This document shows, piece after piece, positions 6,937 through 14,000 of a DNA stretch of 18,508 nt. The stretch comes from Candidatus Benthicola azotiphorus (lineage in GTDB: Bacteria; Gemmatimonadota; Gemmatimonadetes; Palauibacterales; Palauibacteraceae), in assembly GCA_947581745.1 (NCBI GenBank), contig CANPVW010000285.1, forward strand, positions 1 through 18,508, given 5' to 3'. Positions within the stretch are counted from its first letter, which is position 1. The number at the start of each line of letters is the position of its first letter. A program made the translations under genes and the position numbers. The notes beneath the pieces were generated by a model, which saw nothing but the letters and a program-made list of their open reading frames with translations, was not told the origin of the DNA and did not search any database.

Positions 6937-6963
6937 CGGGCGGCGTCCGGGAGGCGCCGCCCG
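6937..6963. terminator. Strong hairpin between convergent genes, possible bidirectional terminator
   Basis: CGGGCGGCG (6937-6945) pairs perfectly with CGCCGCCCG (6955-6963), giving a 9-bp GC stem and a 9-nt loop. It lies between the stops of the LTxxQ lipoprotein gene (6909) and the third serine hydrolase gene (6970). There is no T-run on the plus side and only TTT on the minus side, so it is not a textbook intrinsic terminator, but its position and stability favour that role. Confidence 0.55.
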
Positions 6964-6969
6964 CTCTCA

Positions 6970-8163
6970 CTACTGCCGTCCTGTTCTCGCCTCTTCGACC
7001 AGGGGAGCCTGAGCCGCTTCGAAGCGCCCGATCAGGGCGTCGATCGCGGCGTCCGTCGCCCGGAACGCACGGTCTCCACCCGCGTTGGTGACCACGAGCA
7101 TTCCCATGTCCCGCTCCGGCGCCAGCCACACGTTGGCGTACCAGAGCAGGTTGCTGCCCTCGTGATACAGCGCGACGCCGTCCGCCCAATCCCTGACGGT
7201 GACCGCCCACCCCAGACCGTAGGCCGTTCCGAGGGCCTGCCGGTGCAGCCTGGTGAACGTCTCGGCGCTCACCAGACCGTCCACGCCGCGCTCTCCGGCT
7301 ATGTGCTGCGCCATGAACTTCGCGTAGTCGGCCATCGACAGGTGCACGGTGCCCGCGGGACCGATGGCGGGCGGGTTGTCAGCCGCGGGGCCCGGTTCGA
7401 CGGGAGCATACGACCCGGCGTCCAGGGAATGCCCCCAGGGCTCGGTCAGGCTGCCCGGCGATCCGGGGGCGCCGAAGCCGGCGCTGGTCATTCCCAGCGG
7501 TGCGAACAGGCGTGAGGCGATCAGGTCCTCCCACGCCTCGCCCATGACGCGCTCCAGCATGGCGCCGGCCACCACGTAGCCGCCGTTGCTGTACAGGTAT
7601 TCGCCGCGCGGACCTGCCGGCGGTGTCTGGAGGAGCTCGACGGACAGGGCGAGGCGTTGGTCCGGAAGGTCGTCGGAGTGCGGCAGGTTGTCCCACCAGG
7701 CCGTACTCACGAGATCGTTCGTCAATCCGGAAGTGTGCGACAGCAGCTCCTCGAGGGTGATGTCCTCGAACCCTGACAGGATCAGGGGGGCGATTCCCGG
7801 CAGACCCTCGGCGATCGTCGTCGTCCAGTCCAGGTGTCCCTCCTCCACCAGGACGGCCGCCAGCGTCGCGGTCATGGCTTTGGTGAGGGACCCGACGTGC
7901 CACTGGTCCCCGGTTGTGACCTGCGTCGCAGATCCGAGGGATCGTCGGCCCACCGCTGCGGTCTCCACGATCTGCCCCTGGTGGATCAGGATCGCCCCGA
8001 GAGCGGGCACGTCGAAGGCCGCGCGTATCGGCTCCAGGGCCTCGGCCAGCTGGCCGTCGCCCGCCACGCCCACGTCATCGGGAAGATCGGGTGCCGCGAA
8101 CGGATCCTCGGATCCGCAGCCGACTAGAAGGAACAACAGCGGTATGCAAATGGCTCTGAGCAT
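6970..8163 (-). CDS. Serine hydrolase lipoprotein, beta-lactamase fold (class C/PBP-like)
   Basis: The 397-residue protein has a lipoprotein signal (hydrophobic residues 3-15, lipobox LVGC with Cys16). All three active-site boxes are present: SLTK (92-95), YSN (191-193) and HEG (334-336) in the KTG position. SHTSGL (about 142-147) is the usual family signature after the first box. Length fits the beta-lactamase/D-aminopeptidase/esterase family. It is anchored to a membrane and faces the periplasm or cell surface; the substrate cannot be assigned. The ATG at 8163 is chosen because the signal peptide begins there and GGAAG lies four bases upstream; the frame is open to 8223. It is more distant from the two hydrolases at the left end than they are from each other. 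Its leader contains an 8-bp inverted repeat just upstream of the ribosome binding site. Confidence 0.92.
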   Translation of the reverse strand: MLRAICIPLLFLLVGCGSEDPFAAPDLPDDVGVAGDGQLAEALEPIRAAFDVPALGAILIHQGQIVETAAVGRRSLGSATQVTTGDQWHVGSLTKAMTATLAAVLVEEGHLDWTTTIAEGLPGIAPLILSGFEDITLEELLSHTSGLTNDLVSTAWWDNLPHSDDLPDQRLALSVELLQTPPAGPRGEYLYSNGGYVVAGAMLERVMGEAWEDLIASRLFAPLGMTSAGFGAPGSPGSLTEPWGHSLDAGSYAPVEPGPAADNPPAIGPAGTVHLSMADYAKFMAQHIAGERGVDGLVSAETFTRLHRQALGTAYGLGWAVTVRDWADGVALYHEGSNLLWYANVWLAPERDMGMLVVTNAGGDRAFRATDAAIDALIGRFEAAQAPLVEEARTGRQ

Positions 8164-8174
8164 CTTGCTTCCGA

Positions 8175-8203
8175 TCTGCCTCGAAGGTCGTCCGTGAGGC
8201 AGA
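8175..8203. repeat. 8-bp inverted repeat in the leader of the serine hydrolase gene
   Basis: TCTGCCTC (8175-8182) and GAGGCAGA (8196-8203) are perfect reverse complements with a 13-nt spacer. On the minus-strand transcript the hairpin would end 11 nt before the ATG at 8163 and directly abut the ribosome binding site, so it could modulate translation; as DNA it could be an operator. The rest of the 201-nt divergent gap holds a 10-bp palindrome CCTCGCGAGG (8255-8264) and no clear promoter. Confidence 0.5.
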
Positions 8204-8364
8204 CCCGGGTAGCCCGCCGCCACCGTCGGAGAACCCTCGATGGCTCGCCGGGTTCCTCGCGAGGCGCGGATCGGTCGGAGGGCCGAGTCTGGAGAGACGA
8301 CCGTGCCCGGGGTAGGTTCGGCGTACGTGAGATCCGGCAGTACTCGAGCGGGAGAAGGATATTC

Positions 8365-8787
8365 ATGCGCCCGTGGATTCGCTGGACGACAGCGCTCTCA
8401 GGTGTGCTGATCTGCGCGACAGGTCTCGTCGCCACGTGGCGCGTCCTCACCCCCGCGGAGGGCGGGGCGGGATTTCCGGGCGCCACTCTCGACGGATGGA
8501 TGTTCGAGGGACCGGCCCTCGTGACGTTCGGACTGCTGCTGCTGTGGACGGCGGGTGGCGGGAGCGACGGGGCCTCCCTCTACGCACGTGCGCCGCGGCT
8601 CCTGATGCAGATCGGTTTCGCTTTCCTGGCCCTGCCCGCCGCCACCTGGGCGTGGAACCGCTTCGCCCCGACCATGGCCTCGTACTATGCGTGGACGTTC
8701 GCGGCGTTCGCCCTCGGCGTTCCGGGAGCGGCACTCGCCCTCACCGGTCTCGCCCTCTGGATGTGGCGCAGGTCGAGGGGCGGCTGA
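8365..8787 (+). CDS. Small polytopic membrane protein of unknown function
   Basis: The 140-residue protein is mostly hydrophobic, with predicted membrane segments at about residues 7-26, 46-65, 79-98 and 108-134. The last may be one long or two short spans. It ends in a basic tail (WRRSRGG), which suggests a cytoplasmic C-terminus. Polar loops are short, and tryptophans cluster at the predicted interfaces. I recognise no family motif. The ATG at 8365 has AAGGA at 8355-8359, and the open frame further upstream to 8194 is arginine-rich and not membrane-like, so this start is preferred. It is divergent from the serine hydrolase lipoprotein gene, and its stop is only 3 nt from the stop of the convergent zinc-ribbon gene. 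Confidence 0.74.
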   Translation: MRPWIRWTTALSGVLICATGLVATWRVLTPAEGGAGFPGATLDGWMFEGPALVTFGLLLLWTAGGGSDGASLYARAPRLLMQIGFAFLALPAATWAWNRFAPTMASYYAWTFAAFALGVPGAALALTGLALWMWRRSRGG

Positions 8788-8790
8788 GCC

Positions 8791-9336
8791 CTAAGGGAGG
8801 ATGCGGACCAGCGGCACGTGGACGTCGGGGGGAGGTTCCTTCTTCAACAGATCTCCGTACACGTAGCCGACCGCGGCCGACTCGCCGCGCACCGCGGACT
8901 GCGGAGGAAACACGGCGTACCAGCCAGCCTGTGCGTAATCCACTCTGACGCTGTCGCCAGGTTCCAGGCGGCCTACGACCGCGCTCTTGGTCGACCGTGC
9001 GGCCCGGATGCGGGAGACCGCGTGCACCCAGCGGATCTCGCCCCACTCGACCTGGGCCGAGTCGGCGAGCGGCTCGAGACCCAGGCTCTCACGCAGCCCC
9101 GGAATGCCCAGCGGACCGCCCATGCCGAGTACGGTCGTGGTGATGGCGGCGATCATGAAGACACCCAGGAATATGCGCACCTCGGCGAAACGAGTGCCGG
9201 ATGCGGCACGATGTTTTGCAACGTGCACAAGTTCGCCCTCGACCTTCTCAGGGCGTGCCTGAAAGTCGCAAGTCGTGCAATATCGCGCCCCTGGCGCTGC
9301 TGGACGCCCGCAAATGGGGCATGCCGCGGTACTCAA
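8791..9336 (-). CDS. Zinc ribbon - transmembrane - SH3-like protein
   Basis: The 181-residue protein has three parts. Residues 6-23 form a CPIC...CTTC zinc ribbon. Residues about 54-75 are a single membrane segment. Residues about 100-163 resemble a bacterial SH3 domain (IRAARSTKSAVVGRLEPGD, then a W-Y-AVF core and a GYVYGDLL end). The ribbon would face the cytoplasm and the SH3-like domain the periplasm, where such domains often bind peptidoglycan or peptides. The start is a TTG at 9336, with GGAGG at 9346-9350 nine bases upstream, which puts the ribbon at the N-terminus as is usual. The frame is open to 9498, but that extension is arginine-rich and unlike the rest. Function is unknown; a sensor or scaffold linking cytoplasm and wall is a reasonable guess. 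It converges on the small membrane protein gene with a 3-nt gap. Confidence 0.78.
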   Translation of the reverse strand: MSTAACPICGRPAAPGARYCTTCDFQARPEKVEGELVHVAKHRAASGTRFAEVRIFLGVFMIAAITTTVLGMGGPLGIPGLRESLGLEPLADSAQVEWGEIRWVHAVSRIRAARSTKSAVVGRLEPGDSVRVDYAQAGWYAVFPPQSAVRGESAAVGYVYGDLLKKEPPPDVHVPLVRILP

Positions 9337-9345
9337 ACCCGATAG

Positions 9346-9350
9346 CCTCC
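9346..9350 (-). promoter_or_regulatory. Ribosome binding site deciding the TTG start of the zinc-ribbon gene
   Basis: On the minus strand these bases read GGAGG, a full Shine-Dalgarno core nine bases before the TTG at 9336-9334. No ATG lies between it and the zinc ribbon codons. Confidence 0.6.
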
Positions 9351-9391
9351 GCTCTGGGTTGGGCCGGTGACCACCCCGAGTATTTGCATTT

Positions 9392-9426
9392 CCCGTGCCC
9401 ACGGGCGGGCCGCATGGGATCATGCG
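9392..9426. repeat. Two adjacent inverted repeats in a divergent intergenic region
   Basis: CCCGTG-CC-CACGGG (9392-9405) and CGCATG-GGAT-CATGCG (9411-9426) are both perfect dyads with 6-bp arms, separated by 5 nt. They lie in the 170-nt gap between the divergent zinc-ribbon gene and the secreted protein gene, and could be operators. No convincing promoter is visible beside them. Confidence 0.35.
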
Positions 9427-9506
9427 TCCGACCGGAACCGGAAACCGCGTGTCGGGTCTTACCGTCACCCGGAATCGATACCGGCTACGACGAGGCAATT
9501 CGACCG

Positions 9507-10127
9507 ATGTGGAAGACCGCGACCCGTTCGACTGTGCTGTGCCTGCTTGCCCTGGCGGCCGTCGGGACGCCCCCGGCGCACGCCCAGGAGACGGCGCCGG
9601 GGGCCGGCATGAGAGACCCGCTCGCCGGGCGCTGGAAGCTGAATCGGGCGTTGAGCGACGATCCGGCGGAGCAGCTCCGGGCGATGGGCATGCCGGAGGG
9701 CGCTCCGCGCGCGAGGCCGGGGCAGGGAGGGCCCCCGCCGTCGTCCCGGGGACGGGGGGCGTTCGCGGCCTTGCGGGCGAACGTGGATGGCTTCGAGATC
9801 GAGCGGACCGATTCGACCGTATCGATCGCCTACCCGGACCACCAACTCCGCCTGTTCACGGACGGGCGCAAGCAGAAGATAGAGGGGGCGAACGGCCGGG
9901 AGGTGGAATACCGGGCGCGTTGGGCGGAGGGGAAGCTGCTGCTGGAGCGCCGGCTCGATGGAGGGCTGCTCCTGTCCGAGGAGTACATCATCCAGCCGGG
10001 GACCGGGCGTCTGCACGTGCTCACCCGGCTGGAGGGCGACCGCCTCCCGATGCCGGTCGCCTTCGTGCGGGTCTACGACCCCGCGGACGGTCAGCCCGAG
10101 GAACAGGGAGGACCGACGCGCGACTGA
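9507..10127 (+). CDS. Secreted protein of unknown function
   Basis: The 206-residue protein has a clear signal peptide (hydrophobic residues 8-20, cleavage after AHA at about 24-26), so it is exported. The mature part starts with DPLAGRWKLN, a segment often seen at the first strand of lipocalin-like or DUF-type beta-barrel proteins in high-GC soil and marine bacteria. A Gly/Pro/Arg-rich insertion follows (about 62-85). The remainder (about 90-192) is rich in alternating beta strands: FEIERTDSTVSIAY, LRLFTDGRKQKI, EYRARWAEGKLLLERR and LHVLTRLEG. I infer a small beta-barrel or beta-sandwich with a ligand-binding or structural role. The ATG at 9507 is chosen for the signal peptide; GAGG at 9492-9495 is a distant Shine-Dalgarno (spacing 11). 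The frame extends upstream to 9201 without signal-peptide character. It converges on the ADOP gene with 15 nt between. Confidence 0.78.
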   Translation: MWKTATRSTVLCLLALAAVGTPPAHAQETAPGAGMRDPLAGRWKLNRALSDDPAEQLRAMGMPEGAPRARPGQGGPPPSSRGRGAFAALRANVDGFEIERTDSTVSIAYPDHQLRLFTDGRKQKIEGANGREVEYRARWAEGKLLLERRLDGGLLLSEEYIIQPGTGRLHVLTRLEGDRLPMPVAFVRVYDPADGQPEEQGGPTRD

Positions 10128-10146
10128 TCCCCCGGTCCGCGATCAG
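10124..10146. repeat. Inverted repeat containing both convergent stop codons
   Basis: CTGATC (10124-10129) and GATCAG (10141-10146) are reverse complements with an 11-nt loop. The plus-strand TGA stop lies in the left arm and the minus-strand TGA stop in the right arm. It may be a weak bidirectional terminator, but no T-run is present on either side. Confidence 0.3.
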
Positions 10147-12578
10147 CCCGGAGTGAGTGCCTCGGCCGGGTGGATCCGGCTTACGCGGCGGGCCGGGATG
10201 TAGGTTGCGAGGATCCCGACTGCGGCCAGGGCCAGCACGACGCCGCCGAAGATCACCGGGTCGCGCGCGTCCACCTCGTACAGCACGATCTGCAGCGGTC
10301 GGGTGGCGAGCGTCGCCAGTCCGATGCCGAGCGCGATCCCGATCGCCAGCTGCCTCAGTCCGCGTCGCATCGCCAATCGAATCAGGCGGCCGTTGTAGGC
10401 GCCGAGCGCCATCCGGATCCCCATCTCCCTCTTTCGCTGGCTGACGCTGAACGACATGACGCCGTACAGGCCGACCGCCGCGAGGAAGAGAGCCACGAAG
10501 CCGAACGCCATGAAGAGGGTGCCGAACGTGGTGTAGAACCAGGTCTGCTGGTCGATCACCGACTGCATGGACATCGCGTCGTAGAGCGGCAGGTTGGGGT
10601 CCATGCCGGCCAGCGTCTCCCGGACCCTCGGAGCCAGGGCGCCCGGATTTCCGGCGGTCCGCACCCCCACGCTCACCGTATTGCCGAGGATCTCGGCGAA
10701 TTGTTCGACGGCGATGTAATAACCCGCGGGGCTCGCATCGTTGTTCCCGATTCCCTCCATCTTCAGGTCGGGCACGACGCCGACGACGGTCATCCAGTCG
10801 TATACGTCGTCTCCCTGATGGATCCGGAACCGCTTGCCGATCGGCTCGGCGCCGTCGAGGAACTCCCGCACGAAGCTGCTGTTCACCAGCGCCACGGGGA
10901 CGTTGTCCTTCGTGTCGGCGAACTCGAACGGTCGTCCGTCGAGCACCGGCGTCTCGAAGGTGGCGAAGTAGCCGGGAGTGACGATTCCCTCGCGGGCGCT
11001 CGGGTAGTCCCGCTCGGTGGGGTACTCACCTCCTTCGATCTCGAACACGCGCGTTCCGTTGCCTCGCGCCGGCAACCCGTCCGACAGGGTCGCTGCCTCG
11101 ACCCCGGGCGTGATCTGCAGGCGCTGCAGGAACTCGTGGTAGAACGCCGTGCGTGCCTCGGCGTCGGGATAATCCGTCTGCGGGAGGCTGAGCCGCGCCG
11201 TGAAGATGTTCTCCACCGCGAACGGGAAATCGACCGTGCGCAGCTGCGCCACGCTCTTGATCATCAGCCCCGCCGCGATGAGCAGTCCGCACGACACGGC
11301 CACCTCTCCGATCACGATCGCGGACGTGATCCGACCCATCCGGAGGCCCGAGGAGCCTCGCCCCTCGTCCTTCAGGGCGTCGTTCATTCCGCGGCCCGTT
11401 GCGCGGAGGGCCGGAAGCAGGCCCGCGGCGACCGCCGACAGCGCCGTGATCGCGATGACGAACGCCATCACCCGGGCGTCCGGATCGAAGGTCATCCAGA
11501 AGGGCGGGGGATTCGTGGCGACCGCCCGGTTGAACCAGGAAACGCCGGCCAGGCCGATCAGAATGCCGATCGCCGCCCCGACGGTGGACAGAACGCCCAC
11601 CTCGATCAGGAGCTGGCGGATGATCCGCCTCCGGCCCGCGCCCATCGCCGAACGGACGGCCACTTCCTTTTCGCGGACCGCGGCTCGGGCGAACAGCAGG
11701 TTCGCGACGTTGGCGCAGCCGATCAGCAGGACGCCGATCGCGGCGCCCAGCATCGTGAACAGGAGGCCATAGACGTCATCTCCGAGCACGAACTTGGTGT
11801 ATGGTTCGACGATCGGCGCGAAGCCCTCGTTCGATTCCGGGTACTGCGACTCGAGGCGCATGCCGATCGTCGCGAACTCCGCGGAAGCCTGGTCCAGAGT
11901 CACTCCGTCCTTCAGCCGTCCGAAGCCCGGGTACTGCGGGCCCTTTCCGCGCTCGTTCTCGAGCGGGTCGATCTCGAGGGGGGCCCAGAGCTCCGCCTCG
12001 ACCGGGAACTGGAATCCCTCGGGGGCGACGCCGACGATCGTCCGCGGCTCCCCGTTCGTCCGCACGCTCTTTCCGATCACGTCCGGAGAGCCGTCGAACT
12101 TCTCCTGCCACACTTCGTAGCCGATGATCATGACCTTGTCGGCCCCGGGTTCGTCCTCGCCCGGAAGGAAGCCGCGTCCCTCGACGGGGGCGACGCGCAG
12201 CAGGTCGAACATGTTCGCGGTGACCAGGGCGCCCTGGTATCGCTCCGGCTTGTCGTCGCCTCCCACCAGGTTCACGGCGCCCTGGTTCCACAACCCGAAT
12301 TCCTCGAGCGTCGACTGCTGGTCGCGGTAGTCCACGTAGTCGTGCAGGGAGATCCCGCCACGGTCTATGTCACGCTCCGGGTTGGTCCTCCAGATCGAGA
12401 CGATCCGATCCCCTCCCTCGAACGGAAGGCCCTTGTACATCGCTCCGTTCACGATGCTGAAGACCGTCGTCGTGAGCCCGATTCCGAGCGCGAACGCGAC
12501 GACGGCGATGAGCGAGATGGCGGGTGAGCCGATGAGCATCCGGACGCCGTATCTGACGTCCTTGAAGAATCCATCCAT
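10143..12578 (-). CDS. ADOP-family ABC transporter permease (duplicated MacB/FtsX orphan permease)
   Basis: The 811-residue protein has the two-module layout of the acidobacterial duplicated orphan permease (ADOP) family. Module 1 comprises a first TM (about 20-45), a MacB-type periplasmic core domain (about 50-255) and an FtsX domain (about 270-390), with the signature CANVANLLFARAAVREKE then AMGAGRRRI (288-320). A second TM (about 418-440) opens module 2, with another periplasmic domain and a C-terminal FtsX domain (about 680-805) showing GLYGVMSFSVSQRKREMG, RMALGA and a PARRVSRIHPAEAL end. No ABC ATPase gene is in the window, which is normal for these orphans; partner and substrate are unknown. 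The ATG at 12578 has AAGGGGA upstream with about seven bases between; a GTG at 12608 is possible but less likely. It lies 128 nt downstream of the DUF819 gene on the same strand. Confidence 0.93.
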   Translation of the reverse strand: MDGFFKDVRYGVRMLIGSPAISLIAVVAFALGIGLTTTVFSIVNGAMYKGLPFEGGDRIVSIWRTNPERDIDRGGISLHDYVDYRDQQSTLEEFGLWNQGAVNLVGGDDKPERYQGALVTANMFDLLRVAPVEGRGFLPGEDEPGADKVMIIGYEVWQEKFDGSPDVIGKSVRTNGEPRTIVGVAPEGFQFPVEAELWAPLEIDPLENERGKGPQYPGFGRLKDGVTLDQASAEFATIGMRLESQYPESNEGFAPIVEPYTKFVLGDDVYGLLFTMLGAAIGVLLIGCANVANLLFARAAVREKEVAVRSAMGAGRRRIIRQLLIEVGVLSTVGAAIGILIGLAGVSWFNRAVATNPPPFWMTFDPDARVMAFVIAITALSAVAAGLLPALRATGRGMNDALKDEGRGSSGLRMGRITSAIVIGEVAVSCGLLIAAGLMIKSVAQLRTVDFPFAVENIFTARLSLPQTDYPDAEARTAFYHEFLQRLQITPGVEAATLSDGLPARGNGTRVFEIEGGEYPTERDYPSAREGIVTPGYFATFETPVLDGRPFEFADTKDNVPVALVNSSFVREFLDGAEPIGKRFRIHQGDDVYDWMTVVGVVPDLKMEGIGNNDASPAGYYIAVEQFAEILGNTVSVGVRTAGNPGALAPRVRETLAGMDPNLPLYDAMSMQSVIDQQTWFYTTFGTLFMAFGFVALFLAAVGLYGVMSFSVSQRKREMGIRMALGAYNGRLIRLAMRRGLRQLAIGIALGIGLATLATRPLQIVLYEVDARDPVIFGGVVLALAAVGILATYIPARRVSRIHPAEALTPG

Positions 12579-12682
12579 GGCGCTGTCCCCTTCGACCCCG
12601 GTGACCACACCGCTCCCAGGCCATGCACTCGTGCTGCAGGCGCGGCGGACTTGGCTCTGCCGCGGCTACATACGGTAGTCGT

Positions 12683-12702
12683 CCCCGTCGAGTTTCGCGG
12701 GG
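12683..12702. terminator. Possible hairpin after the DUF819 gene
   Basis: CCCCG (12683-12687) pairs with CGGGG (12698-12702), starting 5 nt beyond the DUF819 stop codon on the minus strand. The stem is short and no T-run follows, so partial read-through into the ADOP gene is equally possible. The rest of the 128-nt gap shows no clear promoter. Confidence 0.28.
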
Positions 12703-12706
12703 TCCG

Positions 12707-13876
12707 TCAGGTCAGAAGGTGGCAGAGATACGCCGTGGCGACGCCCAGGTAGTTCCCGAGCGCGTATCCGATCAGCGCGAGCATGATCGATATGGGAACC
12801 AGTTCTTCCCTGTGGTAGCCCGCCGCCACCGGCGCCGAGGCGGCGCCTCCGACCGCTGCGACGCTGGCCACGGCGGCCATGCTCACGTCGAGCTTGAGGA
12901 GCTTCGCCCCAAGGAGCACGAAGGCCAGATGGACGACGATGGTGAGAAAGCCGGCGAGGAGAAAGAACTGACCTCCGCCGAGCTGCCTGAGGTCGGCCGA
13001 GGCTCCGATCATCGTCATGTATATGTAGACGAACGCCATGGCCAGCGGTTCCGTGCCGGGCACGTCCCGCAGCTTCGTTGCGGAGAGGATGATTCCGAAG
13101 CTCGTGACGAGGAGCAGGGCCCAGGTCTTCTGCGTCAGGACCGGGGGAAGCGGCGGAACGAGACTCGCCAGCCAGTTCGCCGCGAGGACGGCCACGAAAG
13201 CCCAGCCCAGCAGCGTGAGGATGTCACGGAAATGAACCTCGTGCGTCTTCCGTTCGACCTGCTGGGTCGCTTCCGCGAAGTGATCGCGCTGCGCCTGTGA
13301 GACGCCGGTCCACCGGTCGAAGGGCTTCGCCCAGCGCTTGCACATCAGTATCAACGGGAAGTACGCCAGGTAGACGAAGTTGTCGACGATGACCACCAGT
13401 CCGAGCTGTTCACTCGGCGTACCGACGCTCTCGGCGACCGCGGCGAGATTGCCGGTCCCTCCGATCCAGCTTCCGGCGAGCGCTCCGAATCCCGACCACG
13501 CGTTCTCGGGCAGGCCCGACCGAAACGTCACGAACGCCACGGCCGCGCCGACCACCACCCCGACGGAGCCGATCACCAGGACGATGGCGCCGCGCCACGC
13601 GACCTTCATCGCCTGTCGGATGTTGATGTCGAGCAGCATCAGGACGATGAAGAGCGGGACGGCGAACGACTTGAACGTGTCGTAGACCGGGCTCTGGCGC
13701 GGTATGACCCCGAAATTGCTCAGGAATACCGGGGTGAGGAAGATCCAGATGATCGCGGGAAGGTAGTCGAACACCTTCCAGCCCGTCCTGCGCTCCAGCC
13801 ACAGGAAGATCACGGGCACCATCAGGACCACGGCCATGATGCCGACGAGGTCCGTGAAGATCGGCTCTCCGTTCAT
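12707..13876 (-). CDS. DUF819 family integral membrane protein
   Basis: The 389-residue protein has about ten to eleven predicted membrane segments and matches the DUF819 (YjcL-like) pattern: an N-terminal hydrophobic pair, NFGVIPR...SPVYD after the second span, DIN..QAMKVAWRGA, GSWIGGTGN.AAVAE, a central hydrophilic loop (about 180-215) and a C-terminal half with AS.DL..L, AVASVAAVGGAASAPV and GYALGNYLGVATAYL near the end. DUF819 proteins belong to the broad transporter superfamily that includes cation antiporters and related carriers, but no substrate is established. The GG-TGN and GG-ASAP glycine-rich stretches break two membrane helices in a way typical of inverted-repeat carriers. The ATG at 13876 has GGAG five bases upstream. 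It is divergent from the PBP1B-like gene, 124 nt apart, and upstream of the ADOP gene on the same strand. Confidence 0.88.
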   Translation of the reverse strand: MNGEPIFTDLVGIMAVVLMVPVIFLWLERRTGWKVFDYLPAIIWIFLTPVFLSNFGVIPRQSPVYDTFKSFAVPLFIVLMLLDINIRQAMKVAWRGAIVLVIGSVGVVVGAAVAFVTFRSGLPENAWSGFGALAGSWIGGTGNLAAVAESVGTPSEQLGLVVIVDNFVYLAYFPLILMCKRWAKPFDRWTGVSQAQRDHFAEATQQVERKTHEVHFRDILTLLGWAFVAVLAANWLASLVPPLPPVLTQKTWALLLVTSFGIILSATKLRDVPGTEPLAMAFVYIYMTMIGASADLRQLGGGQFFLLAGFLTIVVHLAFVLLGAKLLKLDVSMAAVASVAAVGGAASAPVAAGYHREELVPISIMLALIGYALGNYLGVATAYLCHLLT

Positions 13877-14000
13877 GCGCTCTCCGCTCGGTCGATGTCC
13901 CTGTCATGTCCCGGGGCAACGGTTCTCGGTCTTCCACGGTCCAACCAGGTGCGGGAAGGTAGCGGGCCCGGCAGGCGTGGACGACTGACGGGGGAAAGAG

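Noticed and set aside
10170..12527. Long plus-strand open frame (785 codons) opposite the ADOP gene
   Set aside because: Extreme His/Arg/Asp/Gln composition and no motifs; the minus-strand frame has clear FtsX and MacB signatures.
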